A stretch of 64,000 bases of DNA from CAYFUT01 sp964346395 (GTDB lineage Bacteria > Bacillota > Halanaerobiia > Halobacteroidales > Halobacteroidaceae). The stretch lies in contig CAYFUT010000008.1 of the NCBI GenBank assembly GCA_964346395.1, forward strand, positions 4,182-68,181. Reading direction: 5' to 3'. Below the pieces are notes generated by a model. That model was not told the DNA's origin and made no database searches. It saw only the letters and a list, made by a program, of their open reading frames with translations. This document shows positions 24,924-33,000 of this stretch, in pieces (within the stretch, counting starts at the first letter, position 1; every line of letters begins with the position of its first letter). The position numbers and the translations under genes were made by a program.

Positions 24924-25219
24924 TGAAAGATACAAAGCCAAATCAAAAATTGTTTACTGTTAAACCTGATTCGGAATCTCATATCACAATCAAAGAATCA
25001 GAACTTTGTCAATTAGAATGTGAAGATAAACCATGTACTTACTACTGCCCTACCCAAGTCTTCAACTGGAACAACACTGAACAAATAATTGAAATAGATT
25101 ATGAACGGTGTATAGAATGTCTAGCCTGCCCGCAGGGTTGTCCGTATAACAATATTCTCTGGCACTATCCCCCAGGAGATTACGGAGTAGATTATACAGC
25201 AAACAACCAACAGACTTAA
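24923..25219 (+). CDS. fixX: FixX-type ferredoxin-like protein
   Basis: A 98-residue iron-sulphur protein of the FixX family. It has an N-terminal cysteine group (CQLECEDKPCTYYCP) and the cluster motif CIECLACPQGCPYN, ending HYPPGDYGVDY as FixX proteins do. It forms a complex with FixC and carries the [4Fe-4S] cluster. Its start overlaps the fixC stop. The bidirectional terminator at 25285-25317 follows. Confidence 0.88.
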   Translation: MKDTKPNQKLFTVKPDSESHITIKESELCQLECEDKPCTYYCPTQVFNWNNTEQIIEIDYERCIECLACPQGCPYNNILWHYPPGDYGVDYTANNQQT

Positions 25220-25284
25220 AATTTGATGGCTAACTTCTAACTATTTAAAGTTTAAAGAGCTTGAAAAGTATCTATACTCGTTAA

Positions 25285-25317
25285 CAAAAAAGTCGCCTAT
25301 CGGCGACTTGGTTTTTT
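25285..25317. terminator. Bidirectional intrinsic terminator (fixX / pgsA)
   Basis: AAGTCGCC TATC GGCGACTT, flanked by AAAAAA on the left and GGTTTTTT on the right, lies between the convergent fixX and pgsA genes and can serve both strands. Confidence 0.9.
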
Positions 25318-25326
25318 ATGCTTTTA

Positions 25327-25860
25327 TTAATTCTGTAATTCAGCATCCTGAAAAAAATACTTATAACTATCTAAACAGTATCTAGCTCCTGAAAAAAGTG
25401 CGAGAGGGATAGCAATAAATATTGCCGGTTTTAAAATATTAATCTGCCAAATATAAGCAGCACCAGTTATGTATAATAAAAATGTCGCTACTTTACCTAC
25501 TTTACTAGGTTTGATAACCCTTTTATCTGCAAAATAAACAAAAATAGCCCCAATTAAAATAATTAATTCCCTTCCTAAAATAACTATCATTATACTAAGA
25601 GGCAGAATTTTTTTGATTGTTAAGGCCACAAAAATACTAATCAGCGTTAATTTATCAGCCAAAGGATCCAAAATTTTACCTAATTGAGAAACTTGATTAA
25701 AAGTCCTGGCTATGTAACCATCAAATAAATCCGTTAATCCCGAAATAATAAATAAAATTCCTGCAATTAAATAATGGTGTTCTATGTTAGCGAAAAAAAA
25801 GAATAAAAAGAAAGGAAGAATCAAAATTCGGGATAAAGTTAAATAATTAGGTATTGTCAT
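25327..25860 (-). CDS. pgsA: CDP-diacylglycerol-glycerol-3-phosphate 3-phosphatidyltransferase
   Basis: A 177-residue membrane enzyme. The CDP-alcohol phosphotransferase signature is complete: DLFDGYIARTF then GKILDPLADK (D-x2-DG-x2-AR-x8-G-x3-D-x3-D). The opening MTIPNYLTLSRI is typical of PgsA, which makes phosphatidylglycerol phosphate. There are about four to five membrane spans. AGGAGGAAAGCAAA precedes the ATG. A phosphatidylserine or cardiolipin-type homologue cannot be fully excluded. Confidence 0.9.
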   Translation of the reverse strand: MTIPNYLTLSRILILPFFLFFFFANIEHHYLIAGILFIISGLTDLFDGYIARTFNQVSQLGKILDPLADKLTLISIFVALTIKKILPLSIMIVILGRELIILIGAIFVYFADKRVIKPSKVGKVATFLLYITGAAYIWQINILKPAIFIAIPLALFSGARYCLDSYKYFFQDAELQN

Positions 25861-25886
25861 TTTGCTTTCCTCCTACTACTACCTAC

Positions 25887-26186
25887 TTAATCTTGGTCTT
25901 CTTCAGCTACTTTTAACTCTCCATTATCCAATTTCTGATCTAAAATTTCTAAATTCTTATTTAACTTTAATTCCAAATGTAATGATTTATAGCAGCCGGG
26001 ACAAACCAATTTTTTATCAACAGCATAAGCAAAATCTTCCTGTCCATAACTAGGTTGAAAATCATAATTCCTTCTAAAGACTGAATCAAATTCTTGGCTG
26101 CAGTGGCCACAAGTTATAAATAACTTTATCTTCTCCTTTTGTTTTGTAAAACCAAATATTTCTTTTATTTTTGACCATAAGCCCAT
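25887..26186 (-). CDS. Small zinc-ribbon protein of unknown function
   Basis: A 99-residue protein that I do not recognise as a named family. It has one CGHC and one CPGC pair about 40 residues apart, which should form a zinc ribbon, and a charged C-terminal helix (NKNLEILDQKLDNGELKVAE). No membrane span is seen. It lies between pgsA (26 bases downstream) and acylphosphatase (20 bases upstream) on the same strand, so it is probably in one transcript with them. Confidence 0.7.
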   Translation of the reverse strand: MGLWSKIKEIFGFTKQKEKIKLFITCGHCSQEFDSVFRRNYDFQPSYGQEDFAYAVDKKLVCPGCYKSLHLELKLNKNLEILDQKLDNGELKVAEEDQD

Positions 26187-26206
26187 ATTAATTACTCACC
26201 CTTCCT

Positions 26207-26485
26207 TTAGTATTTAATGCTAAAACGAAAAAAATCTCCATCAGGTTCTATCCATTCCACATCATAATTTTCTATTTCTGCTCTAGTTGGCCCCTCCCGC
26301 AGAAAATCAATTAATTCCTTTAATGATTCTTCAGCTCCTTCAGCAACTATCTTTACTTGATTACCAGACTGATTTCTAATATATCCTTTTATTCCTAATC
26401 TGGTAGCCCGCTGTTGAATAGAAGATCTATAGCCTACTCCTTGTAAGCGTCCTGTTACTAAGGCTTCAATTGCTTTTTCCGCCAT
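26207..26485 (-). CDS. acyP: Acylphosphatase
   Basis: A 92-residue protein, the normal size. The catalytic arginine is in GRLQGVGYRSS and the catalytic asparagine in GYIRNQSGNQVKI. It hydrolyses carboxyl-phosphate bonds such as in acetyl phosphate. The start is the ATG giving MAEKAIEALV, preceded by GGGGGAATTTC; 11 extra codons upstream have no ribosome site. Confidence 0.92.
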   Translation of the reverse strand: MAEKAIEALVTGRLQGVGYRSSIQQRATRLGIKGYIRNQSGNQVKIVAEGAEESLKELIDFLREGPTRAEIENYDVEWIEPDGDFFRFSIKY

Positions 26486-26660
26486 GAAATTCCCCCTGGT
26501 TTTTTTATTTTCCTGCAAACAATATTATTCCATAGATTACAAGATTAATAAGTCCTATCGGTAATTAGTTCCCTAACCTTCTAATTTAATATCTTCGATG
26601 AAAATATATAAGTTCCTCTTTTATAAATGAATTTTAATAAATTATAATTTTTCCTCTTCG

Positions 26661-26697
26661 TAAAAAAACAGTTAATCTTCTGGAGAAGATTAACTGT
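26661..26697 (-). terminator. Intrinsic terminator after cheY
   Basis: On the minus strand CAGTTAATCTTC, a four-base loop and GAAGATTAACTG form a 12-base stem followed by TTTTTTTAC. Confidence 0.92.
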
Positions 26698-26739
26698 TGT
26701 TAAGAACTATTAACTTATTTATGTAAAATATAAGCTTTC

Positions 26740-27102
26740 CTACTCAAGTAATTTATCTAATGTTTCTTTTACTTTCTCGGGCTTGATCGGTTTGACAATA
26801 AAATCCTTTGCCCCCGCTTCAATTGCTTCTAAAACCATAGGCTTCTGCCCCATAGCACTACACACAACAATTTTAGCATCGGGATCATATTCTATTATTC
26901 CCTTAGTAGCTTCAATCCCTCCCATCCCCGGCATAGTAATATCCATACTTACTAAATCCGGTTCAAGTTCTTTATATTGCTCAATTGCATCTTCACCATT
27001 TTCTGCCATTCCAGCCACTTTATAACCATGTTCTTTTACTATCCGAGCTAACATCGTACGCATAAAATTAGCATCATCCGTTATTAATATTTCCTTTGAC
27101 AT
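26740..27102 (-). CDS. cheY: Chemotaxis response regulator CheY
   Basis: A 120-residue single receiver domain. The acidic pocket is ILITDD (Asp9, Asp10), the phosphoacceptor is Asp54 in SMDITMPGMGG, and the conserved lysine is Lys104 in FIVKPIKPE. CheY carries the signal from CheA to the flagellar motor. The ATG giving MSKEILITDD follows GGGGGGTAAAAAG. It stands alone, apart from other che genes but near two chemoreceptors of this window. Its own terminator lies 43 bases downstream. Confidence 0.9.
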   Translation of the reverse strand: MSKEILITDDANFMRTMLARIVKEHGYKVAGMAENGEDAIEQYKELEPDLVSMDITMPGMGGIEATKGIIEYDPDAKIVVCSAMGQKPMVLEAIEAGAKDFIVKPIKPEKVKETLDKLLE

Positions 27103-27208
27103 CTTTTTACCCCCCAACTCAAATCAGTTCCTCACTTTAACGTAAGCTTCAATCCAACTTAACTACTTCTTTTATCATTTTAATACACCAAGTAAAAAAA
27201 ATCAACCC

Positions 27209-27754
27209 TTAATTTTCATCCTTGCTGGCTATAATCTGCTCTACTACTGCTAAATAATCTACAAGAACTAACCCTTTGCTGGAAATCAATAATTTTTCTT
27301 TAGCAATTTCTTCATAAGGAATACTTTTTCTTCCCCCCTGCTGCATTCCTTTCCAGTATTCAGCAAGCACTTCAAAAGGTAAATAATAAATTTCATCTAA
27401 CTCATTAAAATAAATAATTAGAAATCCAAGTCCTCCATTTAACACCCAATCCTTCAAATATTGGTATTGATGCTGCTTGACATTACTTAAATCAAACCTA
27501 GTATTAACATTTGTCTCTTTAGCATCAAAAGCTAAAGGAGTCCCCTTGTAAGTACCAATATAATCGACTGTAGATTTCTGCTTATAAAAACCACTAGTTA
27601 TTTTCCCCGTCCGAGAATTAATATCCAGCACCTTTACAGGAGTGGGAATCTTTTGAATTAAAGCTTTATCTTGAAATAAATACTGCTTATTTGTAGTTTC
27701 AATCATATTTTCTAAAGTCTGTCCCCGATTAGCATAATTTAAGTCATACCCCAT
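27209..27754 (-). CDS. recU: Holliday junction resolvase RecU
   Basis: A 181-residue nuclease of the RecU family. It opens MGYDLNYANRGQTLENMIET (the ANRG and E of the family). The catalytic core includes KQKSTVDYIGTYKGTPLAFD then AKETN, the D-x-E-x-K pocket. It cleaves four-way junctions in Firmicute recombination repair. The neighbouring PBP1 gene that usually pairs with recU is absent. AAGGGATAAAT precedes the chosen ATG; an ATG seven codons upstream is possible. Confidence 0.9.
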   Translation of the reverse strand: MGYDLNYANRGQTLENMIETTNKQYLFQDKALIQKIPTPVKVLDINSRTGKITSGFYKQKSTVDYIGTYKGTPLAFDAKETNVNTRFDLSNVKQHQYQYLKDWVLNGGLGFLIIYFNELDEIYYLPFEVLAEYWKGMQQGGRKSIPYEEIAKEKLLISSKGLVLVDYLAVVEQIIASKDEN

Positions 27755-27827
27755 ATTTATCCCTTTCTCTCCCATTATAGATGACCAAAGCTAAAACTTT
27801 ATTTATTTCTTTAAAATCTGACTGGAA

Positions 27828-27920
27828 GGAGGTGGGTATTTTCACCTGACCTCAAAAGTTTTTTGTTTACGGCTATGGAATAAACAAAAAAGTTTTCTTG
27901 AAGGTAAAATACCCACCTCC
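27828..27920. repeat. Long inverted repeat with about 40-base arms
   Basis: The left arm (27828-27869) begins GGAGGTGGGTATTTT and ends TTTTTTGTTTA. The right arm (27881-27920) is its reverse complement with only a few mismatches and gaps. The 11-base loop is CGGCTATGGAA. It sits downstream of a lipoprotein/small membrane protein pair and upstream of recU. There is no T-run, transposase or obvious target duplication. It could be a MITE-like element or a very stable 3'-end hairpin. Confidence 0.85.
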
Positions 27921-27971
27921 CCCCCGGTCTGTTAATAGCTTTCATTTTAAAGTTGGATATCTATATTATTC

Positions 27972-28154
27972 TTAAAACTTACTTGCTACTAAAAGTAAAA
28001 CCCTTCCTCCCATCCAGGATAAAGCTAAAATCAATAGTAACTTTATTAATTTATCCCAAAATTTTATAACGCGATTAATAATTGCTTTTAAATCAATTTT
28101 AATGATAACTACTATTAAAACTAATAAAAGTACTACATCAACTATTTTCTTCAT
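27972..28154 (-). CDS. Small membrane protein of unknown function
   Basis: A 60-residue protein with two hydrophobic stretches (VVLLLVLIVVIIKI and LIKLLLILALSWMGG) and positive charges between them, likely two membrane helices. Its first 17 bases overlap the end of the upstream lipoprotein gene, suggesting coupled translation. No family is recognised. It is supported only by overlap and composition, so it could be chance. Confidence 0.5.
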   Translation of the reverse strand: MKKIVDVVLLLVLIVVIIKIDLKAIINRVIKFWDKLIKLLLILALSWMGGRVLLLVASKF

Positions 28155-29736
28155 CCCAAATATAATGGCCTCCCTCAGTTTTTAAATCAATTACTATAAT
28201 CTGACAATTAGTTTGGTCAATATCGGCTGTTAATAAATATACTTTATCTTGCTGCGGAGCAAAAGCTAAGTGAAATACATAATTGTTCAACTTTATTTTA
28301 TGCAGTAAACTATAATTAGCTAAAGAAAATATAGATATTTCTTTAGCTTCGTAACCAGCAATTAGTATTTCTTTTTTCTTATCTATAGCAAATTCAACCG
28401 CAGGAAAACTAGTATCAAATTCACCTACCTTCTTTAATTCTCCACTAAATTGTCTTTTTAACGCTTGAATGCCTTGACTTTTACTACTCCCTACATATAA
28501 ATACTGTTCATTTTCTAATTTCTGGACTGCTATATCTTCAATAGTTCCTAAGTCAAAATTCCCAATAGAAGTGGATAAATTATTCACCCGATAAATTAAG
28601 GCCGGGCCAAAAACTTCATCGACTAAAAGGTGTTGGGAATCAATCAATTGTAGTCTATTTCCTGAGATTGCTTTATTCCCCTCTTTTAAACTCAGTTTTT
28701 CAACTGTTCCCTGGTCTAGATTAAATTTTAATAAATTCTGCGAACCGGAAGTTAAAGCATATAAATAATCACTTCCAACTGTTAAATCTATAATCGGAGC
28801 TTCTAAGTTATATTTCTTTATTTCTAAGGTATTTAAATTCACCCGCAGTAAAATACTGGTTTCAGCTTCTGCTATAAATAAATACTCTCGATCTTTAGAA
28901 AATTTTAATATTTCTGGTGCCACAGCTAACTCTAAATTTTCTATTATTTTATCTTTTTTTATATCTAAAATCATTAATTTACGCTGCTCTAAATTTCCAA
29001 TATACCCCCGATTGATTTCCGAATTAATTTTTATTTTTGATAACTTATCGTTAACCTCAATTTTTTTCATTTCTCGCGGTAAGACTTTTATTTGTTCTTC
29101 ATTACTGGCAGAAACATAACCACGGTCATTAGTAACCATCACCTGATAAGTATAAACTTGCCCTGGAGAAATATCATGATCGATATAAGAAGTTTTACTC
29201 TTGTCTTCAATACTTGCTATTACTTCCGCCCGATCATCAATATAAAAATTACTACTTCTTAAAATTTTATAACCGTAAAAATCATCTGCAACATACCGCA
29301 ACCACTTTAACTCTACTCCGGAAGTAAAGGAAGTACTTGTTACCTCTTTTAATGTTACCTCTTCGGGATAATCTCCTTCCACTGTAAATGAAAAATTAAA
29401 AGTGGTTAATGTTTTTTTCCCTTCTTTTATTTGCAACTTTAAATTATAGTTGCCGGGGAGCTTAGGAGTTAAATAAGTTACTTCGCTATTCCCTTGGCTT
29501 AAAAATCTACCTCCATTTGCCTGCCAATAAAAAGCTAAATTATCTTTTCTAAAATTAGCTAAATCAACCTTAAATTTTACTTTATTATTACCTAAAAAAT
29601 GCCCATGCTTCTGGTAAAAATCTGATTCCACCTCTAAATCTTTAACTACTACTGATTTATCACAGCCTAGTAATAAGCCAACTATTAAAACTAATAAAAT
29701 AACGCCTAAAAATACTGGTTTTTGAACCTTTTTCAT
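28138..29736 (-). CDS. Lipoprotein with fibronectin III-like and beta-propeller-like regions
   Basis: A 532-residue exported protein. The lipobox LLLGC ends the signal peptide (cleavage before about Cys25). Residues about 30-120 look like an Ig/PKD-like beta domain. Residues 125-220 look like a fibronectin III domain (VELKWLRYVADDFYGYKILR ... YTYQVMVTNDRGYVSASNEE). Residues about 230-530 hold repeated beta-strand units such as KLMILDIKKDKIIENLELAV and EYLFIAEAETSILLRVNLNT, as in YVTN/NHL-type propellers. It is probably a surface protein that binds a partner; no enzyme motif is seen. AGGGGTTAAATA precedes the ATG. Confidence 0.75.
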   Translation of the reverse strand: MKKVQKPVFLGVILLVLIVGLLLGCDKSVVVKDLEVESDFYQKHGHFLGNNKVKFKVDLANFRKDNLAFYWQANGGRFLSQGNSEVTYLTPKLPGNYNLKLQIKEGKKTLTTFNFSFTVEGDYPEEVTLKEVTSTSFTSGVELKWLRYVADDFYGYKILRSSNFYIDDRAEVIASIEDKSKTSYIDHDISPGQVYTYQVMVTNDRGYVSASNEEQIKVLPREMKKIEVNDKLSKIKINSEINRGYIGNLEQRKLMILDIKKDKIIENLELAVAPEILKFSKDREYLFIAEAETSILLRVNLNTLEIKKYNLEAPIIDLTVGSDYLYALTSGSQNLLKFNLDQGTVEKLSLKEGNKAISGNRLQLIDSQHLLVDEVFGPALIYRVNNLSTSIGNFDLGTIEDIAVQKLENEQYLYVGSSKSQGIQALKRQFSGELKKVGEFDTSFPAVEFAIDKKKEILIAGYEAKEISIFSLANYSLLHKIKLNNYVFHLAFAPQQDKVYLLTADIDQTNCQIIVIDLKTEGGHYIWDEENS

Positions 29737-29881
29737 TATTTAACCCCTACCTTAACCAACTATTATCAATTTTAATTGCATAATACATGATTCTAGATAA
29801 AAATTAATTTTCCTTTTTTTATTTTTTTACATTATTTTATGTTTTTAAACATCAGTTTACTTTTCTGCAAATACAATTTCC

Positions 29882-29917
29882 TTTACACTGCTCTATTTCC
29901 TTGCTATAATTATAGCA
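29882..29917 (+). promoter_or_regulatory. Distal murB promoter with embedded palindrome
   Basis: TTTACA (29882-29887), 17 bases and TATAAT (29905-29910) form a good promoter. The -10 box lies inside the perfect 16-base palindrome TGCTATAATTATAGCA (29902-29917), which may be a binding site or chance AT symmetry. Confidence 0.6.
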
Positions 29918-29949
29918 GATTTAATTACTGAATAAAATCTATAATTGTC

Positions 29950-29978
29950 TTGCATTTGAAGAATTTCTTTGGTAAAAT
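29950..29978 (+). promoter_or_regulatory. Proximal murB promoter
   Basis: TTGCAT (29950-29955), a 17-base spacer and TAAAAT (29973-29978) lie 44 bases before the murB start. Confidence 0.55.
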
Positions 29979-30022
29979 TTACCTGTAACCTTGTTTGCAA
30001 TTTCTTAAGGAGGTCATAAGAT

Positions 30023-30946
30023 ATGATTACAAAAGAAAAATTAAAACAAAAGCTGTTAGCAATAAAAAATTTAAAAGTTAAACTAGATCAGCCCTTAAAC
30101 AAATACACTACTTTTCAGGTGGGCGGGCCAACTGATATCCTAGTAATTCCTACTACGATTCCCAGCCTACAAGAAGCCATTTCGATCATCAATAATTCAG
30201 ACTGGCCAGTATTCATTCTAGGAGCCGGCAGTAATATTATTGTCAGCGACCAAGGCTTTAACGGAATTATAATCTGGATGAAAGAATTAAACGATATTCA
30301 AGTTGAAGGAAATAAATTAATCGCTCAAACGGGAGCTAAACTAAAAAAAATAGCTAAGCAAGCTCTTAAAGCCGAACTAACTGGTTTAGAATTTGCTAGT
30401 GGTATCCCTGGTAGTCTAGGCGGAGCGATTTATATGAACGCTGGAGCCTACGGTGGGGAAATAAAAGATATTATTACTTCTGTCACCTGTCTCAATTACC
30501 AAGGAGAAAAAGTGGAATTAACCAAAAAAGAATTGAATTTAGGCTACCGCCAAAGTATTCTGCAGAAAAAAAATTTAATTGCCGTGCAGGCAGAATTTAA
30601 ATTACAAGCAGACAACTATGAAACAATCAAAAACAAAATTAAAGAGCTCGAATCTAAAAGATGGAATAAACAACCAATGGAAATGCCCAGTGCCGGTAGT
30701 ATCTTTAAGCGGCCTGAAAATCATTATGCAGGAGCTTTAATAGAAGAAGCCGGACTCAAAGGAACCCGGATAGGAGATGCCCAGGTATCTCCTAAACATG
30801 CTGGCTTCATAGTTAATCTAGGTAATGCTACTGCGCAAGATATTAAACAATTAATTGAACATATTCAACAAGAAGTTTATGACTACAGCGGTATTCAATT
30901 AGAAACAGAACCTAAATTTATCGGTGATTTTCCTGACGATGAATAA
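30023..30946 (+). CDS. murB: UDP-N-acetylenolpyruvoylglucosamine reductase
   Basis: A 307-residue flavoenzyme of the FAD-binding MurB family, for the second step of peptidoglycan precursor synthesis (NADPH reduction of UDP-GlcNAc-enolpyruvate). Motifs in order: YTTFQVGGPTDILVIP, LGAGSNIIVSDQGF, SGIPGSLGGAIYMNAGAYGG, MPSAGSIFKRP with the catalytic serine, and AGLKGTRIGDAQVSPKHAGF. AAGGAGG precedes the ATG. It stands alone with two promoters and its own terminators, away from other mur genes. Confidence 0.95.
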   Translation: MITKEKLKQKLLAIKNLKVKLDQPLNKYTTFQVGGPTDILVIPTTIPSLQEAISIINNSDWPVFILGAGSNIIVSDQGFNGIIIWMKELNDIQVEGNKLIAQTGAKLKKIAKQALKAELTGLEFASGIPGSLGGAIYMNAGAYGGEIKDIITSVTCLNYQGEKVELTKKELNLGYRQSILQKKNLIAVQAEFKLQADNYETIKNKIKELESKRWNKQPMEMPSAGSIFKRPENHYAGALIEEAGLKGTRIGDAQVSPKHAGFIVNLGNATAQDIKQLIEHIQQEVYDYSGIQLETEPKFIGDFPDDE

Positions 30947-30959
30947 ACATAAAGAAAGT

Positions 30960-30983
30960 AAGCTGCCTAACGGCAGCTTTTTT
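30960..30983 (+). terminator. Intrinsic terminator of murB
   Basis: AAGCTGCC TAAC GGCAGCTT followed by a run of T, 14 bases after the murB stop. Confidence 0.9.
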
Positions 30984-31049
30984 ATTTGTTAGGTAACTTT
31001 TACAAGTTTAACTTTATGATTAACTTAATCCCAAGCTCAGCCTTAAGCT

Positions 31050-31073
31050 AAATCGCCGGCAGGCGATTTTTTT
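31050..31073 (+). terminator. Second plus-strand terminator facing the glycosyltransferase gene
   Basis: AAATCGCC GGCA GGCGATTT with eight T at its end lies about 90 bases past the first murB terminator and overlaps the stop of the convergent glycosyltransferase gene. It probably blocks read-through. Confidence 0.75.
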
Positions 31074-31737
31074 ATTTCATCATAGTATTTAAGCTGTTAT
31101 AGCTTAAATTATGTCTGCGGAAATAATTAAATACCTGCCAACACATCTTCATCCGAGCCAAGAAACCTTTAATCGGACCAATTTTTTCTTCCTTTGTCTT
31201 ATGAGTTAATCCTTCCAATAATACCTTTTTCACTCTTAGTTCTTGTTGAATAGCTTCCCGGGTAATTGATAACTCTGCCCCATATTTAGAATCAGTCAAA
31301 TCCACACAATCCTCAAGTATTTTCCGTTTAACTGCCCGCTGTCCTGTTAACCAAGGGACAATCTTATGCCCAAAATCAGTCACTTCCCGACCTGACTGGA
31401 AGATTCCACAACTCATATCGGCTCGATTATTTCTTACAGGAGCTATTAATTTAGTTAAATGCTGAGGCTGCAGATTGACAAGATCTGCATCTAAAAATAC
31501 TACTAACTCAGCAGTAGTAGTTTCTAGCCCTATTTTCATCGCTGCCCCTTTCCCCTGATTATCAGGTAAAGCCACTGCCTGGACTCCCGCTTCTAAAACT
31601 TTTTGGACTGTATTATCAGTAGAGCCATCACTGACTACTATAATTTCCGAAAACAGATTCGCCCTTTTAGCAGTTTTCAAAACATCAGCAATAGTTTCCT
31701 CTTCATTATAGGCCGGAATAATCAACGCACTATCCAT
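31072..31737 (-). CDS. Glycosyltransferase family 2 protein
   Basis: A 221-residue GT-A fold enzyme. The nucleotide-sugar site is IIPAYNEEETIADVL ... IVVSDGSTDNT and the metal-binding motif is VVFLDADLVNLQ. It lacks the C-terminal membrane spans of dolichol-phosphate mannose synthase types. The KGAAMKIGLE segment resembles glucosyl-3-phosphoglycerate or dolichyl-phosphate sugar synthases, but the donor and acceptor are not clear. AGGAGGTAAAAAA precedes the ATG. It follows htrA by 35 bases and may be in the same transcript as the two-component genes. Confidence 0.85.
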   Translation of the reverse strand: MDSALIIPAYNEEETIADVLKTAKRANLFSEIIVVSDGSTDNTVQKVLEAGVQAVALPDNQGKGAAMKIGLETTTAELVVFLDADLVNLQPQHLTKLIAPVRNNRADMSCGIFQSGREVTDFGHKIVPWLTGQRAVKRKILEDCVDLTDSKYGAELSITREAIQQELRVKKVLLEGLTHKTKEEKIGPIKGFLARMKMCWQVFNYFRRHNLSYNSLNTMMK

Positions 31738-31772
31738 TTTTTTACCTCCTAAACTTAGTGGGAGGAGCTTAA

Positions 31773-32912
31773 CTACTGATTATTTCTTCTTTCACTTTGA
31801 GTCGGCATCTCCTCAAGGGTAACTAGCACCGGTTCTACCCCTTCATCTCGCTTCTTAACTAATAATTCAATTTTTTCTCCAATTCCTGCTTCTTCAATAA
31901 CCTGTTTCAATTCCTGCATATCATTTATTTTCTGTTTATCTGCTTCTAAAATGATATCTCCCTCGGTTAAGCCGGCTTTATCAGCTGGGCTATCAATAAT
32001 AGATTTCATCACTAACACTCCGTGGTCAACTTTTAAACCATAGTACTCAACCAACTTATCAGTTATCGCTGTACCATAAATTCCCAACCAAGGACGTTTA
32101 ACTCGCCCGTACTCAATTAAATCATCTACTATCTGTTTGGCTTTATTAATCGGCAGGGCAAATCCAATTCCCTGAGCAGAACCGCTGAGAATTGCTGTAT
32201 TAATTCCAATTACTTCTCCCTGGCTATTTAACAGCGGCCCTCCACTATTACCAGGATTAATAGCCGCATCAGTTTGAATCAACCCTTCAAACATATTCCC
32301 TTCCGCTCTAATTTGTCTATCTACAGCACTTACTACTCCGGTAGTAACTGTATTTCTAAACTTTACATCATAAGGGCTACCGATTGCAATAGTTAATTGA
32401 CCAACATTTAATTTACTGGAATCCCCGAGAGGAGCTACAGCTGGTAAACTATCCGCCTTAATTTTAATTACCGCTAAATCATTTTGTGCATCCCGCCCTA
32501 CTAATTTAGCTTCATATTCTTCACCATCAGAAGTCATTACCTTGATTTTTTCTGCATCACTAATTACATGATTATTAGTTAAGATATAACCTTTTTCATC
32601 AAAAATAACTCCTGAACCAAGTCCTTTTGTTTCTTCCGGTACTGGATTTAAAAACATATCGCGACTGACTTTTACTTTCTGCGTAATAATACTTACTACT
32701 GCCGGGCCAACTTCTTCCACCACTTGAGTTACAGCCTCTTCTTGCGGAATCACTACTTTCTTTTTAGTCTGCTGGGGCTCTTGATTATTTTCTCCATCAT
32801 CTCCTAAAAATGCTTTGCCCACGGAAGTTACTCCTAATAAGCCAACTATTAATAAACCAATCAGTAAAATACTACCCCGCATCAATTTTTTTCGGTTGAA
32901 TTTATTATACAT
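31773..32912 (-). CDS. HtrA/DegP-like serine protease, membrane-anchored
   Basis: A 379-residue trypsin-like protease. It has one N-terminal membrane anchor (about 14-31), an acidic linker and a protease domain with His115 (LTNNHVIS), Asp145 (QNDLAVIKI) and Ser223 (NPGNSGGP). A single PDZ domain (about 265-365) follows. It should degrade misfolded proteins outside the membrane. I start at the ATG giving MYNKFNRKKL, seven bases after GGGAGG. It lies downstream of a two-component system, and its promoter carries paired TTTCGT repeats suited to that regulator. Confidence 0.92.
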   Translation of the reverse strand: MYNKFNRKKLMRGSILLIGLLIVGLLGVTSVGKAFLGDDGENNQEPQQTKKKVVIPQEEAVTQVVEEVGPAVVSIITQKVKVSRDMFLNPVPEETKGLGSGVIFDEKGYILTNNHVISDAEKIKVMTSDGEEYEAKLVGRDAQNDLAVIKIKADSLPAVAPLGDSSKLNVGQLTIAIGSPYDVKFRNTVTTGVVSAVDRQIRAEGNMFEGLIQTDAAINPGNSGGPLLNSQGEVIGINTAILSGSAQGIGFALPINKAKQIVDDLIEYGRVKRPWLGIYGTAITDKLVEYYGLKVDHGVLVMKSIIDSPADKAGLTEGDIILEADKQKINDMQELKQVIEEAGIGEKIELLVKKRDEGVEPVLVTLEEMPTQSERRNNQ

Positions 32913-32959
32913 TTGCATACCTCCCTAAATCTTTATTTTCCTATTTTGTTTTCAATCAT

Positions 32960-32995
32960 ATTATATAGCATATTCTTTACGAAACTATGACGAAA
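32960..32995 (-). promoter_or_regulatory. htrA promoter with paired TTTCGT direct repeats
   Basis: On the minus strand a TATAAT box (32960-32965) is preceded by two TTTCGT copies (32990-32995 and 32979-32984) exactly 11 bases apart, overlapping where a -35 box should be. No good -35 hexamer exists. Direct repeats one helix turn apart are the normal target of OmpR/PhoB-type regulators acting as activators, so the regulator at 34421-35104 may bind here (inference). Confidence 0.6.
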
Positions 32996-33000
32996 AAAGT

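Noticed and set aside
27828..27920. Rho-independent terminator for the lipoprotein operon
   Set aside because: The stem is long but neither strand has a T-run after it.
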